Shown here piece by piece: positions 32,645-41,388 of a stretch of DNA of 64,000 bases. The first letter of the stretch is position 1; each line of letters opens with the position of its first letter. The stretch is taken from positions 1 through 64,000 of the forward strand of contig NZ_JMHT01000008.1 in the NCBI RefSeq assembly GCF_001905655.1. Reading direction: 5' to 3'. Position numbers and translations under genes: made by a program. The stretch is from Mycobacterium sp. ST-F2 (lineage in GTDB: Bacteria > Actinomycetota > Actinomycetes > Mycobacteriales > Mycobacteriaceae). The notes below the pieces were generated by a model. It was given only the letters and a program-made list of their open reading frames with translations, was not told the DNA's origin and did no database searches.

Positions 32645-34174
32645 ATGGGTGTCGATCCGCGTACGCCGGTGATCGTGGGCGTCGGTCAGTTCACCGAGCG
32701 CCTTGAGGACCCCGATTACCGCGGCATGTCGTCCGTCGACCTCGCAGCGGCGGCCGCGCAGGCGGCACTGCAGGACACCGGAGCCGACGTCGCGGCAGTT
32801 GCCGCGGCCATCGACACGGTCGCGGGCACTCGACAGTTCGAGATCTCCGGCCACGTTCCGGCGCCGCTCGGCAAATCGAACAACTACCCGCGCTCCGTGG
32901 CGCAACGCATCGGTGCTGATCCCGCCCGCGCCGTGCTCGAAGTCATCGGCGGGCAGAGCCCGCAACATCTGATCACCGAATTCGCCGGCGAGATCGTGGC
33001 CGGCCGCGCCGACGTCGTGATGATCATGGGGTCGGAAAACACGTCCAGCATCCGCTACTTCAAGGGTCGGGATGACAAACCCGATCACTCGGAGACCATC
33101 GACGGCCAGCTCGAGGACCGCGGCTACGGGTACGACGGCATCTTCGACGAGTACACCGTCCGGCACGGGCTGATCGGTGCGCCGGTGCAGTATGGCCTCT
33201 TGGAGAACGCCCGGCGGGCACGGCTTGGCCTGTCCGTGCAGGACTACCGACAGGCGATGGGGGAGCTGTTCGCCCCGATGTCGAAAGTCGCGGCTAAGAA
33301 TCCGTATTCGTCGGCGCCGGTGGAGCGGCCCGTCGACGAGCTGGTGACCGTCACCGACAAGAACCGGATGATCTGCGACCCCTACCCGCGGCTGATGGTG
33401 GCCCGCGACCAAGTGAACATGGGTGCGGCCGCATTGCTGATGTCCGTGGAGTCGGCGCGCAAACTCGGTGTGCCGGAATCCAAGTGGGTCTACTTGCGTG
33501 GTCATGCGGACATGAAGGAGCAGAAGCTGCTCGACCGTCCCGATGTCGGTGCCAGCCCGGCATCGGTACTGGCCGTACGGGAAGCGTTGCGGGTGGCCGG
33601 AATTGGAATCGACGACGTCTCGGCATTCGACCTGTACAGCTGCTTCCCGTTCCCGGTGTTCAACATCTGTGACGGCGTCGGCCTGGCGATCGACGATCCG
33701 CGGGGTCTGACATTGACCGGCGGCCTGCCGTACTTCGGCGGCCCGGGAAACAACTACTCGCTGCATGGCATCGCTGAAGCGGTCACCCGAATGCGGGAAG
33801 CCCCAGGCGAATTCGCATTGGTGGGCGCGAACGGCGGCATCGCCAGCAAGTTCTCGGTCGGCATCTATTCGACCGAGCCGGCGGACTGGGTGGCCGACAA
33901 CAGCGCCGAATTGTGCGCAGAGGTCGCGTCGTGGCCGACGGTCGCCGTCACCGAGCATGCGAACGGCCCCGCGACCATCGAGACCTACACCGTCCGATAC
34001 GACTGGACTCCCAACACCGGCATCATCATTGGGCGCCTCGACGCGGATGGCAGCCGGTTCTTGGCCACCACAACGGACGTGGACCTCATGGCAGTGCTAT
34101 GCGACGGCGAGCCGCTGGGAGCGAAGATCGTCGTCACCTCGACCGACGAGGGTAATCGGGCTGTGCTGGCCTGA
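32645..34174 (+). CDS. Thiolase-superfamily acetyl-CoA acetyltransferase-like protein
   Basis: This 509-residue protein of the SCP2-thiolase/acetyltransferase type starts TPVIVGVGQFTERLEDPDYRG. It has SSVDLAAAAAQAAL, a thiolase core ending FGGPGNNYSLHGIAEAVTRMR, and GANGGIASKFSVGIYS in place of the usual C-terminal Cys-Gly-Gly-Gly loop. A ~90-residue C-terminal beta domain (from GPATIETYTVRYDW) resembles the OB-like extension of such proteins. The atypical nucleophile region means thiolase activity is uncertain. GGAGG precedes the ATG. Confidence 0.8.
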   Translation: MGVDPRTPVIVGVGQFTERLEDPDYRGMSSVDLAAAAAQAALQDTGADVAAVAAAIDTVAGTRQFEISGHVPAPLGKSNNYPRSVAQRIGADPARAVLEVIGGQSPQHLITEFAGEIVAGRADVVMIMGSENTSSIRYFKGRDDKPDHSETIDGQLEDRGYGYDGIFDEYTVRHGLIGAPVQYGLLENARRARLGLSVQDYRQAMGELFAPMSKVAAKNPYSSAPVERPVDELVTVTDKNRMICDPYPRLMVARDQVNMGAAALLMSVESARKLGVPESKWVYLRGHADMKEQKLLDRPDVGASPASVLAVREALRVAGIGIDDVSAFDLYSCFPFPVFNICDGVGLAIDDPRGLTLTGGLPYFGGPGNNYSLHGIAEAVTRMREAPGEFALVGANGGIASKFSVGIYSTEPADWVADNSAELCAEVASWPTVAVTEHANGPATIETYTVRYDWTPNTGIIIGRLDADGSRFLATTTDVDLMAVLCDGEPLGAKIVVTSTDEGNRAVLA

Positions 34175-34185
34175 TCTTGGTTACC

Positions 34186-34240
34186 GAGATCGACGAAATG
34201 GTCGTTCTTGCAAGAGATTAGCGACCAATTCGTCAAGCTC
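34186..34240. terminator. Bidirectional hairpin between thiolase and LLM genes
   Basis: Arms 34186-34204 and 34222-34240 pair over 16 of 19 positions (GACGAA and TGGTCG blocks) with a 17-nt loop. It fills the gap between two convergent genes, so it probably terminates both. Confidence 0.6.
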
Positions 34241-34254
34241 GGCGCGGCAGAACC

Positions 34255-35106
34255 TCAGATCCCGAAGTCGCTCAGCTTCTTAGCCAGCTTCTCGACATAC
34301 GCCGATACCGTCGCGTCATCGCTGTCCGGCAACCCGAACAGCACCTCGGTCACACCGAGCTTCTTCCAGTGCGCCAACTTGTCGGCGTCGGGCTTGAAGT
34401 CCAGCGCGACGATGGTCGGCGCGCCCGAACGGCCGGCCGCGGCCCAGGTGTCCTGCAGCAGCTTGACCGGCTCGTCGATGTCGAAGTCGCGCGGCGTCGT
34501 GATCCAGCCGTCGGCCGACTTGGCGATCCACTTGAAGTTCTTCTCGGTGCCGGCTGCCCCGACCAGGATCGGGACGTGCGACTGCACGGGCTTCGGCCAG
34601 GCCCACGACGGACCGAACTTCACGAATTCGCCGTCGTACTCGGCTTCTTCCTGGGTCCACAGCGCGCGCATGGCCTCCAGGTACTCGCGCAGCATGGTGC
34701 GGCGGCGGGCCGGCGGGACGTTGTGGTCCTGGAGTTCGTCGGTGTTCCAACCGAATCCGACGCCGACCGAGACGCGGCCGCCGGACAGATGATCCAGTGT
34801 CGCAATCGATTTCGCGAGAGTGATCGGGTCGTGCTCGACAGGCAGCGCCACCGCGGTCGACAGCCGCACCCGCGACGTCACCGATGCGGCGGAGCCGAGC
34901 GCGACCCACGGATCCAGCGTCCGCATGTAGCGGTCGTCGGGCAGCGTCTCGTCACCGGTGGTGGGGTGGGCCGCCTGGCGCTTGATCGGGATGTGCGTGT
35001 GTTCGGGCACATAGAAGGTGGTGAAGCCGTGGTCGTCGGCCAGTTTGGCGGCGGCGGCGGGCTTGATGCCGCGGTCGCTGGTGAAAAGTACGAGCCCGTA
35101 GTCCAT
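34255..35106 (-). CDS. LLM-class F420-dependent oxidoreductase
   Basis: This 283-residue luciferase-like TIM-barrel protein starts MDYGLVLFTSDRGIKPAAAAKLADDHGF. It has the F420-type segments VALPVEHDPITLAKSIATLDHLSGGRVSVGVGFGWNTDEL and PVQSHVPILVGAAG. It is the Rv0953c counterpart by position. The start is the ATG at 35106; the upstream frame is open but crosses a KstR-type operator at 35116-35129. The substrate is unknown, and the operator suggests a sterol-linked role. Confidence 0.87.
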   Translation of the reverse strand: MDYGLVLFTSDRGIKPAAAAKLADDHGFTTFYVPEHTHIPIKRQAAHPTTGDETLPDDRYMRTLDPWVALGSAASVTSRVRLSTAVALPVEHDPITLAKSIATLDHLSGGRVSVGVGFGWNTDELQDHNVPPARRRTMLREYLEAMRALWTQEEAEYDGEFVKFGPSWAWPKPVQSHVPILVGAAGTEKNFKWIAKSADGWITTPRDFDIDEPVKLLQDTWAAAGRSGAPTIVALDFKPDADKLAHWKKLGVTEVLFGLPDSDDATVSAYVEKLAKKLSDFGI

Positions 35107-35115
35107 ACGGTGAAT

Positions 35116-35129
35116 TAGAACGTGTTTCA
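35116..35129. promoter_or_regulatory. KstR-type operator upstream of the LLM gene
   Basis: TAGAACGTGTTTCA fits TNNAACNNGTTNNA. It begins ten bases upstream of the start codon at 35106, the same offset as the operator at 13161 has from its gene. Confidence 0.65.
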
Positions 35130-35291
35130 GTATGGGGCGCAAGAGTGGGTGCCAAGAATGCCGAAGTGGGCCCATTACCTGGGAATTTCCGACACGGTGC
35201 AGCCGCTGGGCGCCGGTGAACCGATCCGGAGATAACTTCATCGCGAACGTTACCCACGACGGTGGCGTACCTCGCTTGTTCACATGGGCCC

Positions 35292-36422
35292 ATGACGACC
35301 GAACGCATCGCCGACCACGTCAAGTTCGCCTACTGGGTGCCCAACGTCAGCGGCGGCCTGGTGACCAGTGACATCGAACAGCGCACCGACTGGAACTACG
35401 AGTACAACAAGAAGCTCGCGCAGACCGCGGAGAACAACGGCTTCGAGTACGCCCTCAGTCAGGTCCGGTATGAGGCCAGCTACGGCGCCGAATACCAGCA
35501 CGAGTCAACGAGTTTCAGCCTCGCGCTGTTGCTGGCGACCGAACGCCTGAAAGTCATTGCGGCCGTTCACCCCGGCCTCTGGCAGCCGGCCGTGCTGGCC
35601 AAACTGGGCGCCACGGCCGATCACCTCTCCAATGGCCGCTTCGCCGTCAACGTCGTATCCGGTTGGTTCAAGGACGAATTCACGCACCTGGGGGAGCCCT
35701 GGCTGGAGCACGACGAGCGCTACCGCCGCAGCGCCGAATTCCTGCAGGTGCTGCGCAAGATCTGGACCGAGGACGACGTCGACTTCCGCGGCGACTTCTA
35801 CCGCATCCATGACTTCACGCTGAAGCCCAAGCCGCTCAACACCGCCGAGCGCCCCAACCCCGAACTGTTCCAGGGCGGCAACTCGAGCGCGGCGCGTCGC
35901 AACGGCGGCTATTACGCCGACTGGTACTTCTCCAACGGCAAGGACTTCGACGGTGTGACCGAGCAAGTCGTCGACGTCCGCGACCACGCGCGTCAGGTTG
36001 CCCGGGAAGTCCGCTTCGGCCTCAATGGCTTCATCATCGCGCGCGATACGGAGAAAGAGGCGAAAGAAGTCCTCCGCGAGATCGTCGCGAAGGCCAACCG
36101 GCCCGCCGTCGAGGGATTCCGCCAGGCAGTGCAGCAGGCCGGCAACTCCACCGGTGACAAGAAGGGCATGTGGGCGGATTCGAGCTTCGAAGACCTGGTG
36201 CAGTACAACGACGGTTTTCGTACCAAGTTGATCGGAACTCCGGAACAGATCGCCGAACGGATTGCTGCCTACCGCAAACGGGGCGTGGACCTGATCCTCG
36301 GCGGCTTCCTGCATTTCCAGGAGGAAATCGAGTACTTCGGAGCCAAGGTGCTGCCGTTGGTGCGGGAAATCGAGGAGGCGGAACAGGACGCCGCGGAGGC
36401 GCCGATCCGCGTCCCGGCGTGA
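35292..36422 (+). CDS. FMNH2-dependent dimethylsulfone monooxygenase-like (SfnG) protein
   Basis: This 376-residue LLM flavoprotein starts HVKFAYWVPNVSGGLVTSDIEQRTDWNYEYN and contains YGAEYQHESTSFSLALLLATERLKV. It also has LGATADHLSNGRFAVNVVSGWFKDEF and the terminal GGFLHFQEEIEYFGAKVLPLVRE. This pattern is that of the SfnG/alkanesulfonate monooxygenase branch, which uses reduced FMN, not F420, to break C-S bonds for sulphur supply. The start is the ATG at 35292. No flavin reductase or sulphonate transporter gene is next to it. Confidence 0.8.
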   Translation: MTTERIADHVKFAYWVPNVSGGLVTSDIEQRTDWNYEYNKKLAQTAENNGFEYALSQVRYEASYGAEYQHESTSFSLALLLATERLKVIAAVHPGLWQPAVLAKLGATADHLSNGRFAVNVVSGWFKDEFTHLGEPWLEHDERYRRSAEFLQVLRKIWTEDDVDFRGDFYRIHDFTLKPKPLNTAERPNPELFQGGNSSAARRNGGYYADWYFSNGKDFDGVTEQVVDVRDHARQVAREVRFGLNGFIIARDTEKEAKEVLREIVAKANRPAVEGFRQAVQQAGNSTGDKKGMWADSSFEDLVQYNDGFRTKLIGTPEQIAERIAAYRKRGVDLILGGFLHFQEEIEYFGAKVLPLVREIEEAEQDAAEAPIRVPA

Positions 36423-36551
36423 CGGCTCGGCGAGTTTGCTCAGGACCGTCGCGGCCGGTCAGGGCGGTGCACTGCGGGCCGAACTGATGCGGGGCGACCT
36501 CAGTGAAGTGCGCTAGCGTGGTTGGTCGAGTCGACAGGTACAGGAGAGGTC
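36423..36551 (+). other. Intergenic region upstream of the 34-kDa antigen homologue
   Basis: This 129-bp stretch holds TAGCGT at about 36512-36517 as a possible -10, and CAGGAGAGGTC immediately before the ATG at 36552 as a good ribosome site. Nothing else was seen. Confidence 0.4.
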
Positions 36552-37505
36552 ATGACGTACCAGCCCGGTAACCCCGGCTACCCGCCCGCCCAACAGCCCG
36601 GCCAGTACGGCAACCAGTACGGCGGGCCGACCCAGCAGTTCAACCGTCTGCCCGAGCAGATCCCGGCTGCGCCTGCGGCGCCGGCCGGCCCGAGCAAACT
36701 GCCGGAGTACCTGACCATCGCGGTCGCGGCGCTCGGCCTGCTCATCTTCGGCTTCAACTTCGCGCCCCAGTTGGGTGCGGGAGGCCTGGATGCGGGCACT
36801 GGCAGCATCCTGACCCAGGCGCCGATCGTCGTCGCCGTACTGGCGGCGCTGCTCGCCGGTGTCAGCCTCCTGCCCAAGCAGAAGAGCTTCAAGTCGTGGG
36901 TCGCCATCCTGGCGGTGCTGGCCCTGCTGCTCGTGATCAACGAGATCGTGCAGGCGCCCAAGGGCATCGAGGTCGAGTGGGGCCTCTATGTCGTGCTCGC
37001 GCTGTCGGTGCTGCAGGCCGGTAGCGCGGTCGGGGCGCTGCTGCTGGACGCCGGCGTCATCCAGCCGCCCGCACCGCGTCCGCAGGCCGATCCGTACAAC
37101 TACGGCGGACCGGCGCAGGGCTACAACCCGCAGGCTCAGTACTACGGCCAGCAGCCTCAGCAGCAGTACGGCCAGCAGACCGGCCAGCACTTCGGTCAGC
37201 AGGGTGGCTACCAGCCGCAGTCCCAGAACGGTCCCATCGGCGGCTACACCGGTGCACAGAGCGCGTCGCAGCACGGCGCGGACTCGGGTCCGCCGACCCC
37301 GCCGACCGGGTTCCCGGCCTTCGGTCAGCCGCAGCAGTCGGCCGGCCAGTCGTCGTCCCCGCAGCAGTCGTCGGGCCAGGGTCCGTCGGCGTCCGAGGCC
37401 TCGGCCGGATCGTCGTCGTTCACCTCGTCGCCCAGCGTTCCGGGCTCGACGGGATCCGGCTCGGAGCCGACGACGACCTTCCAGCAACCCCCGGCTCCGC
37501 AGTAA
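36552..37505 (+). CDS. 34-kDa antigen-like DUF5336 membrane protein
   Basis: This 317-residue protein has a Pro/Gln/Tyr-rich N-terminus (NPGYPPAQQPGQYGNQYGG) and four transmembrane helices at about 50-170 (TIAVAALGLLIFGFNF, VVAVLAALLAGVSLL, WVAILAVLALLLVI, LYVVLALSVLQAGSAVGALLL). A low-complexity Gln/Tyr/Ser tail of ~145 residues (QYYGQQPQQQYGQQTGQ) follows. This is the layout of the mycobacterial 34-kDa antigen (Rv0954 type). Relatives are envelope proteins; a cell-division link has been proposed, but I cannot confirm it here. Confidence 0.85.
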   Translation: MTYQPGNPGYPPAQQPGQYGNQYGGPTQQFNRLPEQIPAAPAAPAGPSKLPEYLTIAVAALGLLIFGFNFAPQLGAGGLDAGTGSILTQAPIVVAVLAALLAGVSLLPKQKSFKSWVAILAVLALLLVINEIVQAPKGIEVEWGLYVVLALSVLQAGSAVGALLLDAGVIQPPAPRPQADPYNYGGPAQGYNPQAQYYGQQPQQQYGQQTGQHFGQQGGYQPQSQNGPIGGYTGAQSASQHGADSGPPTPPTGFPAFGQPQQSAGQSSSPQQSSGQGPSASEASAGSSSFTSSPSVPGSTGSGSEPTTTFQQPPAPQ

Positions 37506-37551
37506 TCGGGTCCGGCTTCGTCATAATCGCTAGGGCGCTCGCGGCACGCGA

Positions 37552-39099
37552 GTGACGACCTCGCGAGGAGTGACCCAGCTAGTGGATAACCGACCAGTCG
37601 GTACGCGTCAGGCGCGTGACCTGCTTCGGGTTGCGTTCGGCCCGTCGGGCATCGCCCTGGCGATCATCGCCGCGCTGGTGCTGATCCAGCTGGTCATCGC
37701 CAACAGCGATCTGACCGGCGCGTTCGGCGCGATGGCCAGTATGTGGCTGGGCGTGCACGGCGTCCCGGTGTCGATCGGCGGTGCCGAGCTCGGCGTGATG
37801 CCCCTGGCCCCGCTGCTGGCGATGGTCTGGGGCACGGCCCGCACCACGGCCGCGGCGACGCGGCCGGGTGCGTCCTGGTTCGTGGTCCGGTGGATCGTCG
37901 CGTCGGCGCTCGGTGGACCACTGCTGATCGCGGCGATCGCGATCGCGGTGATCCACGATGCGTCGTCGGTGCTCACCGAGCTGCAGACTCCGAGTGCCCT
38001 CCAGGCATTCGGCTGCGTCCTGGCGGTGCACGCGGTCGGCGCGGCCATCGGTGTCGGCTCGCGCCTGCAGGGACGGCTGCTGACCGATGCGCACCTGCCG
38101 GACTGGCTCCCGGAGGCGTTGCGCGGGGCCGTCGCCGGCGTGTTGGCGCTGCTCGGTCTGTCGGGATTGGTCGCGGTCGGCTCGATGGTCGTGCACTGGT
38201 CGACCATGCACGACCTCTTCGGCATCACCGATTCGGTGTTCGGCCAGCTCAGCCTGACCGTGCTGTCTGCGCTGTACATCCCGAACGTGATGGTCGGCGC
38301 CGCCGCGGTGGCGGTCGGTTCGAGCGTGCACGTCGGGTTGGCCACGTTCAGTTCTTTCACGGTCCTCGGCGGGGATGTGCCCGCCGTGCCGGTACTCGCC
38401 GCCGTGCCGTCACCTCCGCTGGGTCCGGTATGGGTGGCGCTGCTGATCATCGCGGCGGCCTCGGCCGTGGCGGTGGGCCAGCAGTGCTCGCGGCGCCCGG
38501 CCCCGTGGCCGATTGCTTTCGCCAAGTTGGCGGTGGCGTCGCTCCTGGCTGCGGTGATGATGGTCCTGCTCGCGGTCGCCGGCAGCGGTCGCCTGGGCAA
38601 CTTCGGTGAGCTCGGCGTCGATCAGACGACGTTCGGGCCTGCGGTTTTCCTGTGGTTCATCTCCATCGGCGGTCTCACGGTGGCCATGGCGGGCGGCCTG
38701 ACCCGCCGTCCGGCCCGGCCGGCACCCGTCGCGCCGGCCCCGCCGGTTGACGAGGAACCGTACGAAGATGAGGCGGCAGACGTCGTCGACGATGACGAGC
38801 CCGTGACCGAGAAGCTGATCGGTGACGTGTCGGCCGCCCCGGCGGACGGGGACGACGACTCGCACTTCGCCGGTGGCCCGGCATTCGAGCCGGCCGCCGA
38901 GACTGCGCCGGAGCCGGATGCTGAACCCGCGCCCAAACCCGCCGAACCACGCCGGCCGGCGCGTCCGGAACCGGACATGACCCCGGCACCGGCGGAGGCC
39001 TATCAATCCGGCACCACCGATCGCATCGGTGAGCACGTCACCTTCGACCCGGACGAGGACCCTGAGGCGCATTTCGTGGTCGACGACGACGGCCACTAG
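37552..39099 (+). CDS. DUF6350-type multispanning membrane protein
   Basis: This 515-residue protein has about nine to ten hydrophobic helices (residues ~25-390), for example GIALAIIAALVLIQLVIANSD and LLAAVMMVLLAVAGSG. A ~125-residue acidic, Pro/Glu-rich cytosolic tail ends HFVVDDDGH. It matches the actinobacterial Rv0955/DUF6350 family, always upstream of purN; the function is unknown. The start is unclear: GTGs at 37552, 37570 and 37582 are in frame, and GAGGAG at 37565 would best serve the last. Confidence 0.75.
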   Translation: MTTSRGVTQLVDNRPVGTRQARDLLRVAFGPSGIALAIIAALVLIQLVIANSDLTGAFGAMASMWLGVHGVPVSIGGAELGVMPLAPLLAMVWGTARTTAAATRPGASWFVVRWIVASALGGPLLIAAIAIAVIHDASSVLTELQTPSALQAFGCVLAVHAVGAAIGVGSRLQGRLLTDAHLPDWLPEALRGAVAGVLALLGLSGLVAVGSMVVHWSTMHDLFGITDSVFGQLSLTVLSALYIPNVMVGAAAVAVGSSVHVGLATFSSFTVLGGDVPAVPVLAAVPSPPLGPVWVALLIIAAASAVAVGQQCSRRPAPWPIAFAKLAVASLLAAVMMVLLAVAGSGRLGNFGELGVDQTTFGPAVFLWFISIGGLTVAMAGGLTRRPARPAPVAPAPPVDEEPYEDEAADVVDDDEPVTEKLIGDVSAAPADGDDDSHFAGGPAFEPAAETAPEPDAEPAPKPAEPRRPARPEPDMTPAPAEAYQSGTTDRIGEHVTFDPDEDPEAHFVVDDDGH

Positions 39100-39108
39100 G
39101 CTGCTCCC

Positions 39109-39756
39109 GTGCAGCTACCGGTCCGTGTGCCCCCGACTGCGCCGGCGCGGCTCGTCGTCCTGGCGTCCGGGACCGGTTCGCTGCTCGAGTCTGTGCTTGC
39201 CGCGGCGGTCGGCGACTACCCGGCGCGCGTCGTGGCCGTCGGCGCGGACCGTGACTGCCCGGCACTGCAGATCGGGGCGGCCGCCGGGGCGGCGACGTTC
39301 ACCACGCGGCTGCGTGACCACGCTGACCGGGCCGCCTGGGACGCGGCGTTGACTGCCGCCGTCGCGGCCCACGAGCCGGATCTGGTGGTGTCGGCCGGGT
39401 TCATGAAGATCCTCGGACCTGCATTTCTTGCGCGCTTCCAGGGACGGGTGCTCAACACCCACCCGGCGCTGCTGCCGTCGTTTCCGGGCGCACACGCGGT
39501 GTCCGAGGCCCTCGCCTACGGGGTTCGGGTCACCGGCAGCACGGTGCACCTGGTCGACGACGGCACCGATACCGGCCCGATCCTGGCACAGGAGCCGGTG
39601 GCGGTACGCGACGACGATGACGAATCGTCGCTGCATGAGCGGATCAAAGTCGTCGAACGACGACTGTTGGTAGATGTGATCGCCGCGGTGGCCCTCCGCG
39701 GTGTGACGTGGAGTGGGCGAAAGGCGGCCATCGGGTGCCGCGGTGAGGAGCAATAG
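39109..39756 (+). CDS. purN: Phosphoribosylglycinamide formyltransferase
   Basis: This 215-residue GAR transformylase (de novo purine step 3) uses 10-formyl-THF. Visible are [17 protein letters not shown], the catalytic-site string [13 protein letters not shown]...[20 protein letters not shown] (Asn and His), and [16 protein letters not shown] with the catalytic Asp. The start is GTG. It ends one base before the purH start, so the two are co-translated. Confidence 0.95.
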   Translation: MQLPVRVPPTAPARLVVLASGTGSLLESVLAAAVGDYPARVVAVGADRDCPALQIGAAAGAATFTTRLRDHADRAAWDAALTAAVAAHEPDLVVSAGFMKILGPAFLARFQGRVLNTHPALLPSFPGAHAVSEALAYGVRVTGSTVHLVDDGTDTGPILAQEPVAVRDDDDESSLHERIKVVERRLLVDVIAAVALRGVTWSGRKAAIGCRGEEQ

Positions 39757-39757
39757 G

Positions 39758-41326
39758 ATGACGCGACGACCGATTCGGCGCGCGCTGATCAGCGTGTACG
39801 ACAAGACCGGCCTGGCCGAGCTGGCCCGCGGGCTGCACGAGGCCGGGGTGACCCTGGTGTCGACCGGTTCGACAGCGAAAACCATTGCTGCCGAGGGTAT
39901 CCCGGTGACTCCCGTCGAAGAGGTCACCGGTTTCCCGGAGGTGCTGGACGGCCGGGTCAAGACGCTGCACCCGCGCGTGCACGCCGGCCTGCTGGCCGAC
40001 ACCCGCAAGGCCGAGCACCTCGCCGCGCTCGATGAGCTCGGGGTCGAGGCGTTCGAACTCGTTGTGGTGAACCTGTATCCGTTCACGCAGACCGTGGCGT
40101 CGGGCGCCTCCGAGGACGAGTGCGTCGAGCAGATCGACATCGGCGGCCCGTCGATGGTCCGCGCTGCGGCCAAGAACCACCCCAGCGTCGCCGTCGTCGT
40201 CGACCCGCTGGGGTACGACGGTGTGCTGGCCGCCGTCCGGGATGGCGGTTTCACGCTCGAAGAGCGGAAGAAGTTGGCGTCGTTGGCTTTCCGTCACACC
40301 GCCGAGTACGACGTGGCCGTCGCATCCTGGATGGGGTCGGTGCTGGTGCCCGGCGACGACGAGGCGTCCGCCGCCGGTATGCCCGCGTGGCTCGGTTCGA
40401 CATGGCGTCGCACTGACGTGCTGCGCTACGGCGAGAACCCGCACCAGAAGGCGGCGCTCTACAGCGACGACGCCGGCTGGCCGGGGCTGGCCCAGGCCGA
40501 GCAGCTGCACGGAAAAGAGATGTCCTACAACAACTACACCGACGCCGACGCGGCGTGGCGGGCGGCGTTCGACCACGAGGACATCTGCGTGGCGATCATC
40601 AAGCACGCCAACCCGTGTGGCATTGCGGTGTCGTCGATCTCGGTTGCCGATGCGCACCGCAAGGCCCACGAGTGCGACCCGCTGAGCGCGTTCGGTGGCG
40701 TCATCGCGGCCAACACGGCCGTGACCGAGGAGATGGCCGAGACTGTCGCGGACATCTTCACCGAGGTGATCGTCGCTCCCGCCTTCGAGCCGGGCGCCGT
40801 CGAAATCCTGAGCCGCAAGAAGAACATTCGCATCCTGGTGGCGAGCGAACCGCAGCCCGGCGGCACCGAGTTCCGTCAGGTCAGCGGTGGCCTGCTGGTG
40901 CAGCAGCGTGACGCGCTCGATGCCGCGGGCGACGACCCGCTGAACTGGACCCTGGCGACCGGCAGCCCGGCGGACCCGGAGACGTTGGCCGACTTGGTGT
41001 TTGCCTGGCGCGCGTGCCGCGCGGTGAAGTCGAACGCCATCGTGGTCGCTGCCAACGGCGCCACCGTCGGCGTCGGCATGGGCCAGGTGAACCGCGTCGA
41101 CGCGGCCCGGCTGGCGGTCGAGCGGGGCGGTGACCGCGTCAAGGGCGCCGTCGCTGCCTCCGACGCGTTCTTCCCGTTCCCGGACGGTTTGCAGACCCTG
41201 ACCAACGCCGGCGTGAAAGCCATTGTGCACCCGGGTGGTTCGGTCCGTGACGACGAAGTGACCGCGGCCGCCGCGGCTGCGGGCATCACGCTGTACCTGA
41301 CCGGGGCGCGGCACTTCGCCCACTAG
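39758..41326 (+). CDS. purH: Bifunctional AICAR formyltransferase/IMP cyclohydrolase
   Basis: This 522-residue enzyme carries out the last two steps of IMP synthesis. The N-terminal cyclohydrolase is [58 protein letters not shown]. The C-terminal transformylase has [28 protein letters not shown] (catalytic Lys-His), [10 protein letters not shown] and [18 protein letters not shown]. The start is the ATG after GGTGAGGAG. Confidence 0.97.
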   Translation: MTRRPIRRALISVYDKTGLAELARGLHEAGVTLVSTGSTAKTIAAEGIPVTPVEEVTGFPEVLDGRVKTLHPRVHAGLLADTRKAEHLAALDELGVEAFELVVVNLYPFTQTVASGASEDECVEQIDIGGPSMVRAAAKNHPSVAVVVDPLGYDGVLAAVRDGGFTLEERKKLASLAFRHTAEYDVAVASWMGSVLVPGDDEASAAGMPAWLGSTWRRTDVLRYGENPHQKAALYSDDAGWPGLAQAEQLHGKEMSYNNYTDADAAWRAAFDHEDICVAIIKHANPCGIAVSSISVADAHRKAHECDPLSAFGGVIAANTAVTEEMAETVADIFTEVIVAPAFEPGAVEILSRKKNIRILVASEPQPGGTEFRQVSGGLLVQQRDALDAAGDDPLNWTLATGSPADPETLADLVFAWRACRAVKSNAIVVAANGATVGVGMGQVNRVDAARLAVERGGDRVKGAVAASDAFFPFPDGLQTLTNAGVKAIVHPGGSVRDDEVTAAAAAAGITLYLTGARHFAH

Positions 41327-41339
41327 ATTCACAGGCTGA

Positions 41340-41380
41340 TGGCCAGGTTCGCACGGAGATGCTCCGTGCAAACCTGGCCA
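41340..41380. terminator. Bidirectional terminator between purH and mqo
   Basis: A 19-bp stem, TGGCCAGGTTCGCACGGAG, pairs with CTCCGTGCAAACCTGGCCA (one mismatch) around an ATG loop. It lies 14 bp past purH and 9 bp past the convergent mqo stop. Confidence 0.85.
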
Positions 41381-41388
41381 TTGGCCGT

